Origin: JAVWJP01 sp036638975
GTDB lineage: Bacteria; Bacillota; Clostridia; Oscillospirales; Ruminococcaceae
Reading direction: 5' to 3'
Length of the DNA stretch: 64,000 nt
NCBI GenBank assembly: GCA_036638975.1
Contig: JAVWJP010000009.1
Span: forward strand, 1 to 64,000
Position numbers and translations under genes: made by a program. Below the pieces are notes generated by a model, which saw nothing but the letters and a program-made list of their open reading frames with translations, was not told where the DNA came from and made no database searches. Positions 8,424-17,229 of the stretch are shown piece after piece. Every line of letters starts with the position of its first letter. Within the stretch, counting starts at the first letter, position 1.

Positions 8424-10396
8424 CAGCGCACCTTACTGCCACAGGGGACGTCGTCGGGTACAAAAAGCACGCGCACGTCATTTTCTCCCGCATCAGCCGC
8501 CAATATCATACCCTTGCTTTCTACTCCGCGCAGCTTTGCGGGGGCAAGGTTTGCCACCACCACAAGCTTTTTACCTATAAGGTCTTTTGGTTCATACCAC
8601 GGCGATATACCCGAAACCACCTGACGCGGTGTTTCTGTGCCGTCATTTAGCGTAAGGCGCAAAAGCTTGTCCGATTTTTCTATTTTTTCGCAGCCTGTAA
8701 CCTCGGCAACCCGCAAATCTATCTTTTTAAAATCATCTATAGTTATAAGCGAAGCAACGCCCTGCGGTGCTTTATCGGCTTTCTTTATCTCCGGCGCTGC
8801 TTGCGCGGCAATTGCCGCAAGCCTTTCGGCGTGCTCGGCTTCTAAAAGCGCAAGCTCTTTCACAGCATCTATACGCGGAAAGAGTGTTTCGCCTTTTTGC
8901 ACGGTTACTTCAAGCGGAAGTGCGCCAAAGCTTGCTGTGCTCTCGTATGACGTAAGCTCACCGCAAGCGCCTATTTGTGCGAGTATTTTTTCTGAGGTTT
9001 CGGGCATTACCGGCGAAAGCAATATTGCGCATATGCGAAGTGACTCCAAAAGATTATACATAACGCTTGCAAGGCGCGGGGTGTTTTCGGCGTCCTTTGC
9101 AAGAACCCAAGGAGCTGTTTCGTCAATGTATTTGTTAGTGCGCGAAATAACCTTAAAAATATCTGTCAATGCCTGCTGAAAAGCATAGTGCTCCATAGAT
9201 GCTTCGTAGCTTGCTTTAAGCCCGCTCACCATGGCTATAAGCTCGTCGTCGGGCGGCACAGCGAGGCGTTCCTTTGGCAGAGTACCGTCAAAATACTTTA
9301 TAACCATAGAAACCGAGCGCGAAACGAGGTTGCCAAGGTCGTTGGCAAGGTCTGAATTTATACGGTTGATAAGCACTTCGTTTGTAAAAACTCCGTCCGA
9401 GCCAAATGGAAATTCGCGCATCAAAAAGTAGCGCAATGCGTCTACGCCATAGCGTTTGCAAAGTACGGCAGGGTCGACTACATTCCCCTTAGATTTACTC
9501 ATTTTACCGCCGTCTATAAGTAGCCAGCCATGCCCAAAAACCTTTTTAGGCAGTGGTAAATCAAGCGCCATAAGCATTGCGGGCCAAATTATTGTATGAA
9601 AACGGGTAATTTCCTTGCCTACAAATTGGACGTCGGCAGGCCAGTATCTGTCAAAATCGTGGTAGCGGTCGTTTTCGTAGCCAAGCGCCGTAATATAGTT
9701 TGAAAGTGCATCTATCCACACATATACAACATGCTTTGGGTCAAAATCTACTTGTATGCCCCAGTTAAAGGTGGTGCGCGACACGCAAAGGTCTTCAAGC
9801 CCAGGCTTTATAAAGTTGTTTATCATCTCGTTAAGGCGCGAAACAGGCTCGACAAAATCGGGGTGTGAGTCGTAATATGCAAGCAGTCTTTCGGCATATG
9901 CCGAGAGCTTAAAAAAGTACGCTTCTTCCTCTGCATCAATTACAGGACGTCCGCAGTCGGGGCAGCAGCCGTCAACAAGCTGGCTCTCTGTCCAAAACGA
10001 TTCACACGGGGTGCAGTACTTGCCCTTGTAAACAGATTTGTAAATGTCGCCTTTGTCATAAAGCTTTCTGAATATCTTTTGCACAGCCTCCACATGGTAA
10101 TCATCGGTTGTACGAATAAAGCGGTGCTCAGAGATATTCATGAGCTTCCACAAATCGTGTATACCGTCTACAATTTTATCAACATATTGCTGCGGTGTAA
10201 CGCCGGCTGCCTCCGCTTTTTCCTGTATCTTTTGCCCATGCTCATCGGTTCCTGTTAAAAACAAAACGTCAAAGCCCTGCAAACGTTTATACCTAGCCAT
10301 TGTGTCGGTAGCAACAGTGCAGTAGCTGTGCCCGATATGCAGCTTATCCGACGGGTAATATATCGGTGTAGTGATGTAAAAGGGTTTCTTTTCCAT
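8423..10396 (-). CDS. metG: methionine--tRNA ligase
   Basis: 657 residues; class I aminoacyl-tRNA synthetase charging tRNA-Met. HIGH is at residues 20-23, a CxxC...CxxC zinc knuckle (CTPC, then CPDC) at about 127-150, the KMSKS loop at 298-302, an anticodon-binding helical domain, and a C-terminal tRNA-binding OB domain (about 555-657) containing DLRVAEV and SKGMILA. Two-domain form typical of Firmicutes. The ORF extends upstream, but CCGGAGGAAT lies 7 bases before ATG 10396 and homology begins there. No T-box was recognised in the leader. Confidence 0.97.
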   Translation of the reverse strand: MEKKPFYITTPIYYPSDKLHIGHSYCTVATDTMARYKRLQGFDVLFLTGTDEHGQKIQEKAEAAGVTPQQYVDKIVDGIHDLWKLMNISEHRFIRTTDDYHVEAVQKIFRKLYDKGDIYKSVYKGKYCTPCESFWTESQLVDGCCPDCGRPVIDAEEEAYFFKLSAYAERLLAYYDSHPDFVEPVSRLNEMINNFIKPGLEDLCVSRTTFNWGIQVDFDPKHVVYVWIDALSNYITALGYENDRYHDFDRYWPADVQFVGKEITRFHTIIWPAMLMALDLPLPKKVFGHGWLLIDGGKMSKSKGNVVDPAVLCKRYGVDALRYFLMREFPFGSDGVFTNEVLINRINSDLANDLGNLVSRSVSMVIKYFDGTLPKERLAVPPDDELIAMVSGLKASYEASMEHYAFQQALTDIFKVISRTNKYIDETAPWVLAKDAENTPRLASVMYNLLESLRICAILLSPVMPETSEKILAQIGACGELTSYESTASFGALPLEVTVQKGETLFPRIDAVKELALLEAEHAERLAAIAAQAAPEIKKADKAPQGVASLITIDDFKKIDLRVAEVTGCEKIEKSDKLLRLTLNDGTETPRQVVSGISPWYEPKDLIGKKLVVVANLAPAKLRGVESKGMILAADAGENDVRVLFVPDDVPCGSKVR

Positions 10397-10611
10397 AAAA
10401 ATTCCTCCGGTACAAATAGTATTATGCTGCCTAAACAGTAATAAAAACAAGCTGAATTTAAAGCAAGCTTATTTTCTTATTATAACACGCGCCAGCGCCG
10501 CATACAAGTTTAGAGTGGCGTGCATAGAGCTTTTCTTTGGACAAATATCTTGTTATTATGGGTAAAATGTGCTAAACTTTAGATGAGATTTATGAAAGGC
10601 GGTGTTTTATT

Positions 10612-10782
10612 TTGGATATAGCGGCAATGAGTATGGCGCTTAACAGCGGCAGTGTTATGCAGCAGGCAAATGTTTTGATGATTAAGCAGATAATGAATTT
10701 ACAACAGGGCGCTACCGCCGATATTGCAGAAATGATGCCTTCTCCGCCCTTGGAAGCGCATTTGCTTGACACCAGAGCTTAA
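10612..10782 (+). CDS. YjfB family small putative motility protein
   Basis: A 56-residue ORF. The product starts MDIAAMSMALNSG, then VMQQANVLMIKQIM, with LQQGATADIAEMM after it, matching the YjfB motility-protein family (short, Met/Ala/Gln-rich, beginning MDI-ALSM). The start is TTG at 10612, preceded by AAAGGCGGTG about 10 bases upstream. Function is unknown; family naming rests on flagellar-regulon association in Bacillus. No flagellar gene occurs in the window. It lies just upstream of rsmA with a separate RBS. Confidence 0.7.
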   Translation: MDIAAMSMALNSGSVMQQANVLMIKQIMNLQQGATADIAEMMPSPPLEAHLLDTRA

Positions 10783-10909
10783 TAAAGGAGCATAATTGAC
10801 GTTATGGCATACATTGCAAATACCGGACAAATAGCGTAATAGCCTTTAGCCCGTTGGCGCAAGGGTAGCTTGCGCTTATAGACCAAATAACAGCGGCAGG
10901 AGTACTTTA

Positions 10910-11761
10910 ATGTCAAATCTTTGCAATACACAAAATATAAAAGAAATATTAAAAAGGCACGGCTTTACTTTTTCAAAGTCACTTGGGCAAAATTTTATAA
11001 TCAACCCCGAAATTTGCCCTCGCATTGCAGCAGAGGGCGGGGTTACAGAGGATATCGGCGTAATAGAAATCGGCGCGGGTATAGGTGTGCTTACAAAGGA
11101 GCTTGCGCGCCGCGCAAAAAAAGTGGTGGTTATAGAGCTGGACAAGCGCCTGCTGCCTGTTTTAGGCGAAACCTTAAATGAGTTTAACAATATAAAAATA
11201 ATTAACGATGACGTTCTAAAGGTGGATTTTAAAGCCCTTATAGCCGAGGAATTTGCAGGTATGAAAGTAGTGGTGTGCGCTAATTTGCCCTACTATATTA
11301 CATCACCTGTTTTAATGCTTTTGCTTGAGGAGCGCCTACCTATAAAATCTGTCACCGTGATGGTTCAAAAAGAGGCGGCAGAGCGTATATGTGCCGTGGA
11401 GGGCTCGCGCGAAACAGGCGCGATAAGCTTTGCAGTGCGCTATTACAGCCGCCCTATGGTGTTATTTGAGGTTTCAAGGGATAGCTTTTTGCCGTCCCCT
11501 AATGTTGATTCCACCGTTATACGCCTTGATATTCGCGATGATAAAGCGCTGTCGCCAAAGGACGAGAGCAAGCTTTTTAGGCTTATACGAGGCTCGTTCA
11601 CGCAACGGAGAAAAACCCTTGCAAATTCACTTTCGTCCTCTATGGGTATAGAAAAAGGGCTTGTGCTTGCGGCACTTGCGGCAGCGGGGGTTTCGGCAAC
11701 GGCGCGCCCTGAAGCGCTTACGTTAAATCAGTTTTGCGATATTGCAAATCAGTTTAAGTAA
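10910..11761 (+). CDS. rsmA: 16S rRNA (adenine1518/1519-N6)-dimethyltransferase
   Basis: 283 residues, normal for RsmA/KsgA. SAM-binding Rossmann methyltransferase: SLGQNFI near residue 26, motif I EIGAGIGVLT, the acidic ribose contact in IELDKRL, and catalytic motif IV NLPYYITSP. It dimethylates two adjacent adenines in helix 45 of 16S rRNA late in 30S assembly. Erm-type resistance methylases share the fold, but the NLPYYITSP variant and length fit RsmA. A GGAG lies 8 bases before the ATG. tRNA-Leu follows directly. Confidence 0.96.
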   Translation: MSNLCNTQNIKEILKRHGFTFSKSLGQNFIINPEICPRIAAEGGVTEDIGVIEIGAGIGVLTKELARRAKKVVVIELDKRLLPVLGETLNEFNNIKIINDDVLKVDFKALIAEEFAGMKVVVCANLPYYITSPVLMLLLEERLPIKSVTVMVQKEAAERICAVEGSRETGAISFAVRYYSRPMVLFEVSRDSFLPSPNVDSTVIRLDIRDDKALSPKDESKLFRLIRGSFTQRRKTLANSLSSSMGIEKGLVLAALAAAGVSATARPEALTLNQFCDIANQFK

Positions 11762-11822
11762 GTGCGGTATAAGACTTGACGTGCACCGTGGGTTTATGGT
11801 AAAATGTAAACCGTGGTGTTAT

Positions 11823-11904
11823 GCGGAAGTGGCGGAATGGCAGACGCGCTGGTCTTAGGAGCCAGTACTTCGGTGTGAGGGTTCAAGTCCCTTCTTCCGC
11901 ACCA
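11823..11904 (+). tRNA. tRNA-Leu (anticodon UAG)
   Basis: A full cloverleaf can be folded. The acceptor stem GCGGAAG pairs with CTTCCGC. The anticodon stem CTGGT/GCCAG holds the loop CTTAGGA, giving anticodon TAG. There is a short extra arm (TACTTCGGTGT region), T arm GAGGG/CCCTT with TTCAAGT, discriminator A and encoded CCA. Type II tRNA decoding CUA/CUN leucine codons. Confidence 0.97.
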
Positions 11905-11927
11905 CATTTTTTAAATTTATAAAGAAA

Positions 11928-11958
11928 AGCATCTACTTTAGGGTAGGTGCTTTTTTTG
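11928..11958 (+). terminator. intrinsic terminator after tRNA-Leu
   Basis: AGCATCTAC pairs with GTAGGTGCT (one G-T pair) and is followed by TTTTTTT. Confidence 0.88.
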
Positions 11959-12193
11959 TTGTGTCTTTTCATATTCTTATCTTTGTTTTCTTATACACTC
12001 AGCTCATCTTTTCACAACTTTAAAAGTATCGTACTGTTTACACCGCAATGCGAATACTTGCGATAATTTGGCGCTTTTACTTGATTCTAAGCCATAAATG
12101 TGCTAAAGTGACATAGCATAACAAATTTTTTTAAAGCTGCTGCACCCCGCTGCACAGCAAAATCTACAGTGGCAAGAATTGGCGGTGAAAGCA

Positions 12194-12751
12194 ATGGAAC
12201 AAGATGAATTACTCTACCTCCGCTATTTAGACGGTGACGAGAGCGGTTTGAGAGAGCTTATGGAACGGCACGGCAACAGCTTAATGCTATACATAAACGG
12301 CATAATACACGATTTGCATGATGCAGAGGATTTGATGATTGAAGCCTTTTCGCTTATGATTGCAAAAAAGCCAAGGCTTTGCGACCATGGCTTTAAGGCG
12401 TATTTATTTAAGACAGGGCGCAACCTTGCGCTGCGCTATGCGTCAAAGAACCGCCTTCATCTTCATTTTGGCTTTGATGATTTGGAAAACGAGCCTGAGG
12501 GCGCAGAGCTGGTTGAAGATGTTGTTCGCAGAAAAGAGCTTGCCAATATTTTACAGCGCTCAATGGAGCAATTAAACCCAGCTTATCGAGAGGTTTTATA
12601 TCTTCTCTACTTTGAAGAAATGAGCCGCGCCGAGGCGTCACAAATTATGAAGAAAACCGAAAAACAAATTGACAACCTTGCTTACCGCGGCAAACAGGCG
12701 TTACGTCCGCTTTTAGTAAAGGAGGGTATAACCGATGCAAACTACAGATGA
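12194..12751 (+). CDS. sigma-70 family RNA polymerase sigma factor (ECF-like)
   Basis: About 185 residues from ATG 12194. Region 2 covers roughly residues 10-80 (HDAEDLMIEAFSLMI corresponds to the region 2.2 DAEDxxQExF motif). Region 4 covers about 115-180, with the helix-turn-helix EEMSRAEASQIMKKTEKQIDNLAYR. Size and two-domain layout fit an extracytoplasmic-function sigma factor. TTG 12179 and GTG 12185 are in-frame alternatives. It overlaps the next gene by 17 bases and heads a four-gene operon of membrane proteins, so the neighbours probably control its release. Which genes it transcribes is not apparent. Confidence 0.88.
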   Translation: MEQDELLYLRYLDGDESGLRELMERHGNSLMLYINGIIHDLHDAEDLMIEAFSLMIAKKPRLCDHGFKAYLFKTGRNLALRYASKNRLHLHFGFDDLENEPEGAELVEDVVRRKELANILQRSMEQLNPAYREVLYLLYFEEMSRAEASQIMKKTEKQIDNLAYRGKQALRPLLVKEGITDANYR

Positions 12752-13094
12752 ACGCGTAAATGCTGTGTGCCGGCGTGTAAAAGAACTGGAGCAACGGAAT
12801 AAGGCTTTCAGCAAGCGTATTATCAGCCTGTCCTCTATTGCCGCCGGTCTTTTTATTATTGTCACTTTAGGGCTCTCCATGCCTAATATGATAATGAAGC
12901 TTGATACTGCGGAGCAAATGGAGCTAATAGGTGTTGCCGGCATTTTTTCCGACGGAGCAGCGGCGGGATATATCCTTATTGCATTAGTAGCTTTTGTACT
13001 TGGTGTATGCGTCACCTTACTATGTATAAGCTTAAACAAAAAAACCGGCGAAGCAGCCACCCGCAGCAGCAAGGGGGATAACCCTAATGGTTGA
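12735..13094 (+). CDS. small two-TM membrane protein, candidate anti-sigma factor
   Basis: 119 residues. An N-terminal charged cytoplasmic segment of about 25 residues containing RVKELEQRNKAFSKR, one membrane helix (about 30-52), a short outside loop, a second helix (about 75-98) and a basic tail. Strong RBS AAGGAGGG seven bases before ATG. It starts inside the sigma gene and ends inside the next, a tightly coupled position typical of an anti-sigma factor. No zinc-finger or ASD motif is visible. The gene at 14511 encodes a clear paralogue. Role inferred from context only. Confidence 0.75.
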   Translation: MQTTDERVNAVCRRVKELEQRNKAFSKRIISLSSIAAGLFIIVTLGLSMPNMIMKLDTAEQMELIGVAGIFSDGAAAGYILIALVAFVLGVCVTLLCISLNKKTGEAATRSSKGDNPNG

Positions 13095-13716
13095 GATTAT
13101 CGACAACACCGTCCAACTTGCAGTAACAACAGGCTGTGCGGTATGGGCAGGAGTTCTCGGTTTTCATTATAAAAGCCACCGCTACTCTCTACTTGCCTGT
13201 TTTTATGCCACATTTGCTTTGGGGCTGCTCTACTGGCTGTTATTTCTCATTCTAAAAAGCTATACTCCCAAGCTTTTCTATGTTTCTGATTTATCATGGA
13301 TTGCAAGCTTTTTGTTCTTACTGCTTCTCAGTTTTTCTATAATAAAAGACGAGGAGCGCGGGTACAGGCCATTTGCCGCATTTGCTGTAAGCTTCGTCTT
13401 ACTTTTACTGACGGTAAAAATTTGCTCGTTCGGTGACTATGGTAACACACTTATATGGTGCTTGCTTTTAACAGTATGCGGGTATCTGTCAACACGAGGC
13501 TTGCTCTATGCACGCAAGCAGTCGGGCAACAACCGACAAATGCAATATCTTCATATAACAATACTGTTTATCGTTTTTACAGAATTTATTCTCTGGCTTA
13601 CTTCCTGCTATTTTAAAGGTGATACCCTAAGAAACCCATACTACTGGTGTGACTTTGCGCTGACTATCGGGCTTTTTGCCTTGATGCCGGCCATGAAAAA
13701 AGCGGTGGATAAATGA
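13087..13716 (+). CDS. polytopic membrane protein of unknown function
   Basis: 209 residues with about six or seven predicted membrane helices covering most of the chain, and charged loops containing KDEERGYRP and RKQSGNNRQ. The ATG overlaps the upstream gene by 8 bases and the stop overlaps the next gene by ATGA. No recognised family. Its fixed place between the candidate anti-sigma factor and the PrsW-like protease suggests a sensor or scaffold role, which is inference. Confidence 0.75.
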   Translation: MVEIIDNTVQLAVTTGCAVWAGVLGFHYKSHRYSLLACFYATFALGLLYWLLFLILKSYTPKLFYVSDLSWIASFLFLLLLSFSIIKDEERGYRPFAAFAVSFVLLLLTVKICSFGDYGNTLIWCLLLTVCGYLSTRGLLYARKQSGNNRQMQYLHITILFIVFTEFILWLTSCYFKGDTLRNPYYWCDFALTIGLFALMPAMKKAVDK

Positions 13717-14360
13717 CCTATATTGAAAACATCTTTATTTGCCTGGCTGCTCCAATGATTATTGGGGCAATTTATGCAGGGAAAAAATATTGCAGAGCAT
13801 TTGTTTTTGTTGTAGCGGGTTATGCCATGTGCCTGCTCTCGGCATATATTAACAGCTTTTTTACAGGGTATTACGGCGTAGATATTATTTCTGCCGCTGT
13901 CGAGATTACCCCTGTGGTAGAAGAAATATTAAAGCTGCTGCCACTGCTGTTTTACATTTTTGTATTCGAGCCTGATGAAAAATCTGTACAGATGGCGATT
14001 TTTACAATAGGGGCAAGCTTTGCCACCTTTGAAAACGCCTGTTATCTCATCGAGCACGGCGCGGCAGAGTTTTCAAGCCTGCTTATTCGCGGCTTTGGCG
14101 CGGGGGCAATGCACATAATATGCGGCATTATAATAGGCTATGGTATGATTTATGTTTTAAAATACCCATGGATTAAGCTTGCGGGAACCTTTGGTCTGCT
14201 CTGTGCCGCTATTACCTATCATGCTATTTTTAATCTGCTTGTAAGCTCTGGCGGGGCACTGCAAACGGTAGGGTATCTTTTCCCTATTGTAACCGCCATC
14301 ATAGGGCTGGTAGGCAAAAAGCTGATGCACTGCAAAATATCTGCTGAAGAAAATGAGTAA
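13713..14360 (+). CDS. PrsW-like intramembrane metalloprotease
   Basis: 215 residues, about seven membrane helices. Conserved PrsW (M82) signatures are visible: the EEILK segment in PVVEEILKLLP near residue 72, FATFENACYLI near 107, the His-containing GAGAMHIICG near 132, and ITYHAIFNLL near 170. In Bacillus subtilis PrsW makes the first cut in the anti-sigma factor RsiW. Its place as last gene of a sigma / small membrane protein operon fits the same role here. The start overlaps the preceding stop (ATGA). The substrate is probably the 12735 and/or 14511 product. Confidence 0.82.
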   Translation: MTYIENIFICLAAPMIIGAIYAGKKYCRAFVFVVAGYAMCLLSAYINSFFTGYYGVDIISAAVEITPVVEEILKLLPLLFYIFVFEPDEKSVQMAIFTIGASFATFENACYLIEHGAAEFSSLLIRGFGAGAMHIICGIIIGYGMIYVLKYPWIKLAGTFGLLCAAITYHAIFNLLVSSGGALQTVGYLFPIVTAIIGLVGKKLMHCKISAEENE

Positions 14361-14510
14361 ATATCAAATATTTTGAAGCTGTCTGTAAAGGCGGCTTCAA
14401 TTTTTATGCTTATTATAATTTTTTTTTAATAAGTGAGTGCTTTTTAAGCTTTATGTATTTAAGTATATAGAAGATTATTTTATTAAATTGTGCGGAAAGG
14501 AGGTTTTAGC

Positions 14511-14843
14511 ATGAACGACAGGACACAGTACCGCGTTGAACAGGTGCTTGTGCGTGCAAAAAAGCTGTGCCTAAAGCGCGAGAAGCATTTGCTAAAAGGG
14601 CTGTCGGCAATGTGCCTTCTGCTGACAATAAGCCTTGTCGGGGCATTTGGCGCAGTGACAAGCAGTCTGTTGCCCGGCACTGCTGAAATAGCGCAATTTG
14701 GCGCGGTATTGCTGTGGAACGGAGCAAGCGCATATGTACTTATAGGCGTTTTAGCTTTCACCGCAGGTGTAGCTGTCACTGTCCTTTGCCTTAGAATGCA
14801 GCGGAAAAAGAACTGCGAGAACAACGAAACAGAAAAATTTTAA
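14511..14843 (+). CDS. small two-TM membrane protein, paralogue of the candidate anti-sigma factor
   Basis: 110 residues from ATG 14511, preceded by AAAGGAGG. Same layout as the 12735 product: a basic N-terminal cytoplasmic segment, membrane helix (about 30-50), outside loop, second helix ending AFTAGVAVTVLCLRMQRKK beside AFVLGVCVTLLCISLNKK in the paralogue. It is separated from the sigma operon by about 150 bases of AT-rich sequence and precedes the BspA-like gene by 64 bases. It could be a second anti-sigma factor or a decoy; no function is known. Confidence 0.72.
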   Translation: MNDRTQYRVEQVLVRAKKLCLKREKHLLKGLSAMCLLLTISLVGAFGAVTSSLLPGTAEIAQFGAVLLWNGASAYVLIGVLAFTAGVAVTVLCLRMQRKKNCENNETEKF

Positions 14844-14907
14844 AAAATTTTTAAAGGCTTTAGCTCATATGAATCATCATTTATTTAAAAACAGGGAGGA
14901 AAATTGT

Positions 14908-16377
14908 ATGAAAAAACGAATACTCAGTTTAATTGTTGCTGTGTGCCTAATGTTTACTATACTTCCCACTGCGGCATTTGCGGCAAGCGGCACAAAATAT
15001 CCGCCGTCTGACAGCGGCAACCCATCATGGGACGTTGGTTTCCCTTATCCTAACAGTGTAACAGCCACCCTCATTGGTACAGAGCTTACAGTAACGGGCA
15101 CAGGCAAAATGAAAAATTTTGACGGCGGAATACCTGCGCCATGGAGCGAGAAACTTATAGCGTCTGTTATAATAGATAACGGAGTACAAAGTATAGGCGA
15201 TAAGGCATTTTTTAACTGCTATATGCTTAGCAGTGTTACTATCCCCGCTACCGTAAGAGAAATAGGCGATAAGGCATTTGGGTTTGAATCCGGACGAGGA
15301 GAAGTACCGCGCAATATAACAATGTATTTTAATTTTGATGAAGAAAAAAGTATGTCCCACACCTCATTTTGTGGCGAAGACAATATTAAATTAGAGATAT
15401 CGAACATATTAGGCAGCACACTTGATAACTGGCAGGGTGTTGGTGTCACATTTGCAGACAGCAAAGCAGCAAGCACCCGTGTGACAGGAATTACATTGAT
15501 TACCGGTGGCAAGAACACAATTAAACCTGTGTCTAAGCCTATTGTTCCACCCACTCCAACTCCAACTCCAACTCCAACTCCAACTCCAACTCCTACTCCA
15601 ACTCCAACTCCAACTCCTACTCCTACTCCCACTCCCACTCCCACTCCCACTCCACCAACTCCACCCACTCCTACAAGCTCCGGCACAGGAGGTGGTCAAG
15701 CAAATGACGAAAAACCCGCTCTGCGCATAATAGATGCCAAAGTTGCCGGCAGCAATGATGTACGTGCGCAAATAGAAGCAGCTATTAAAAAGGCTGTGGA
15801 AAAAAAGAGTAAAACCGCATTTGTAAATGTCTTTTTTGTCGATTACGATATCCTTGAGCCCAATGGTCTGACGACACTTAAAAAAGTAGCTGATGAGCTT
15901 GCAAAGAAAAACAATATAGCAATTGTTTTGCAGCTTACCTTCGACCAAACATCGGTCACTACAGTTACATCTCGCATAACCGTAAATTACGATGACCTTG
16001 CAAAGGTTCTAAAAGAAGATTTAAAACTGAAGGTTTTTACCGACCCATCACTTTACAATACTGTTAAGGTACTAAGCGACCGCTTTAAAACCTCGTTCGG
16101 CAGCAACAATGTTATAACAACGGTTGTCTATGACGAAGCAAAGCCCATAGGTGTAAATGCAAGCACTATTATTAAGCTCAACCCTGCTGCTACAAATAAA
16201 AAAGCTTTAAAGATTTTTACCTACAATTCATCGTCCGACACTTACAACCTTATACCAAATTCTCAATATAAGTATGATACAAATGGTTATATCTATTTCA
16301 CATCACAATTTGGCGGCATAACGGTAGTAGTCGACTCTAACAGCCCTGCTCCAAAGAAATCGACAGCTATCAGCTAA
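14908..16377 (+). CDS. secreted BspA-type leucine-rich-repeat protein with TP-repeat linker
   Basis: About 489 residues from ATG 14908 (RBS AGGGAGG). Signal peptide MKKRILSLIVA... ending AAFAA near residue 27. An LRR_5/BspA-like segment follows (VQSIGDKAFFNCYMLSSVTIP, then VREIGDKAF). Next is a Pro-Thr linker of about 20 TP units at roughly 215-255, then a C-terminal domain of about 220 residues ending YIYFTSQFGGITVVVD. The last part resembles the end of the 36437-39208 protein. No membrane anchor or sorting signal is visible, so it is secreted or held by the C-terminal domain. Likely a surface or adhesion role. Confidence 0.85.
   Translation: MKKRILSLIVAVCLMFTILPTAAFAASGTKYPPSDSGNPSWDVGFPYPNSVTATLIGTELTVTGTGKMKNFDGGIPAPWSEKLIASVIIDNGVQSIGDKAFFNCYMLSSVTIPATVREIGDKAFGFESGRGEVPRNITMYFNFDEEKSMSHTSFCGEDNIKLEISNILGSTLDNWQGVGVTFADSKAASTRVTGITLITGGKNTIKPVSKPIVPPTPTPTPTPTPTPTPTPTPTPTPTPTPTPTPTPTPPTPPTPTSSGTGGGQANDEKPALRIIDAKVAGSNDVRAQIEAAIKKAVEKKSKTAFVNVFFVDYDILEPNGLTTLKKVADELAKKNNIAIVLQLTFDQTSVTTVTSRITVNYDDLAKVLKEDLKLKVFTDPSLYNTVKVLSDRFKTSFGSNNVITTVVYDEAKPIGVNASTIIKLNPAATNKKALKIFTYNSSSDTYNLIPNSQYKYDTNGYIYFTSQFGGITVVVDSNSPAPKKSTAIS
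15549..15672 (+). repeat. CCAACT-type hexanucleotide microsatellite coding for Thr-Pro repeats
   Basis: About 18-20 units of a 6-base repeat (CCAACT, drifting to CCTACT and CCCACT) within the BspA-like gene. Length change by whole units keeps the frame but alters linker length. Confidence 0.9.
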
Positions 16378-16402
16378 GCATCAAAAAAATTATCATATTA
16401 TG

Positions 16403-16436
16403 TAGGCACACAGGTTTGCCAAAGCCTGTGTGCCTA
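16403..16436. other. stable hairpin after the BspA-like gene
   Basis: TAGGCACACAGG pairs with CCTGTGTGCCTA around a 10-base loop. No T-tract follows, so it is more likely an mRNA 3' stabiliser than a terminator. Confidence 0.55.
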
Positions 16437-16464
16437 TGCAAAGCAGTAAAAAGTTAAACGCTTT

Positions 16465-16496
16465 AGAGCCGCCAGTTGAGGACGGCTCTTTTTTTG
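16465..16496 (+). terminator. intrinsic terminator
   Basis: AGAGCCG pairs with CGGCTCT and is followed by seven T. It ends the BspA-like transcription unit. Confidence 0.8.
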
Positions 16497-16533
16497 TAAA
16501 TTCGTTCTATTTTGTTCTTAATTTGTAATTTTA

Positions 16534-16562
16534 TTGATTTTTATATTCTAATAAGGTATACT
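16534..16562 (+). promoter_or_regulatory. sigma-A-type promoter of the V4R-GGDEF operon
   Basis: TTGATT (16534-16539), 17-base spacer, TATACT (16557-16562), 65 bases before the V4R start. Confidence 0.7.
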
Positions 16563-16626
16563 TACTGTATTAAAGAATTATTATAAAATTATACAATATT
16601 AAATTTGGAAGGAATGGTTACATATC

Positions 16627-17175
16627 ATGTTTAAAATGTTTGACACCGAAGAAGATAACAAATTTTCGTGGGGCTCTATAGGAGATGTAAGCGAAGGAAG
16701 AAGAAACCTTGGGACAGATATGCCGGTATTTGTATACCGCTTAATGCAATACACCATCAGAGATGTATTATCTAAGCGATATGGAAATGACGAAGCCATT
16801 GCTGTTTTTAAAGATGCCGGAGAGCTAGCCGGAAAAGAGCTTGCAACACAGCTGCTCGATTTAACTCTGCCGCTTAACGAATTTATAGCACAATTGCAGG
16901 ATACCCTAGAAAAAAGCAAAATAGGAATTTTAAGGGTAGAAAAATTCGACCCTAAAACAGGCGCTGCCGTTTTAACGGTTGGTGAAGATTTGGACTGCTC
17001 AGGGCTTCCTATCACGGGCGAAACCGTCTGCAACTATGACGAGGGGTTTTTGGCAGGAGTATTAAAAGCATACACAAAAAACGATTATATAGTGACAGAG
17101 GTAGACTGCTGGGCGACGGGTGCACGAGTTTGCCGTTTTGAAGCATTTGTACATGATGATAAGGCAGCTAAGTAA
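16627..17175 (+). CDS. V4R domain sensor protein
   Basis: 182 residues, cytoplasmic. The C-terminal half ends with the V4R (4-vinyl reductase) signature EVDCWATGARVCRFEA, the paired Cys motif ExxCxxxGxxxCxF. V4R domains bind small ligands or metals and often serve as sensory modules. RBS TGGAAGGAA upstream. A diguanylate cyclase gene follows after 54 bases with no terminator, so this protein likely supplies the input signal for c-di-GMP synthesis. The ligand is unknown. Confidence 0.82.
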   Translation: MFKMFDTEEDNKFSWGSIGDVSEGRRNLGTDMPVFVYRLMQYTIRDVLSKRYGNDEAIAVFKDAGELAGKELATQLLDLTLPLNEFIAQLQDTLEKSKIGILRVEKFDPKTGAAVLTVGEDLDCSGLPITGETVCNYDEGFLAGVLKAYTKNDYIVTEVDCWATGARVCRFEAFVHDDKAAK

Positions 17176-17229
17176 AAATGCAGCTATGCGTACAATTGCC
17201 AAGATTTTATGAAAGGGGTAACTGACTAA

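Noticed and set aside
10397..10611. T-box leader upstream of metG
   Set aside because: No T-box consensus (TGGNACCGCG-like) or terminator/antiterminator pair was visible in the short leader.
12735..13094. Classical zinc-finger anti-sigma factor
   Set aside because: No HxxxCxxC motif; the protein has two membrane helices instead, so only a tentative anti-sigma role by context was kept.
15549..15672. CRISPR-like array
   Set aside because: The repeat is a contiguous 6-base microsatellite with no spacers, inside a coding region. No CRISPR array was seen anywhere.
15219..15948. Long minus-strand frames rich in Val-Gly or Ser-Trp opposite the BspA-like gene
   Set aside because: They are shadows of the hexanucleotide repeat and have no RBS or homology.
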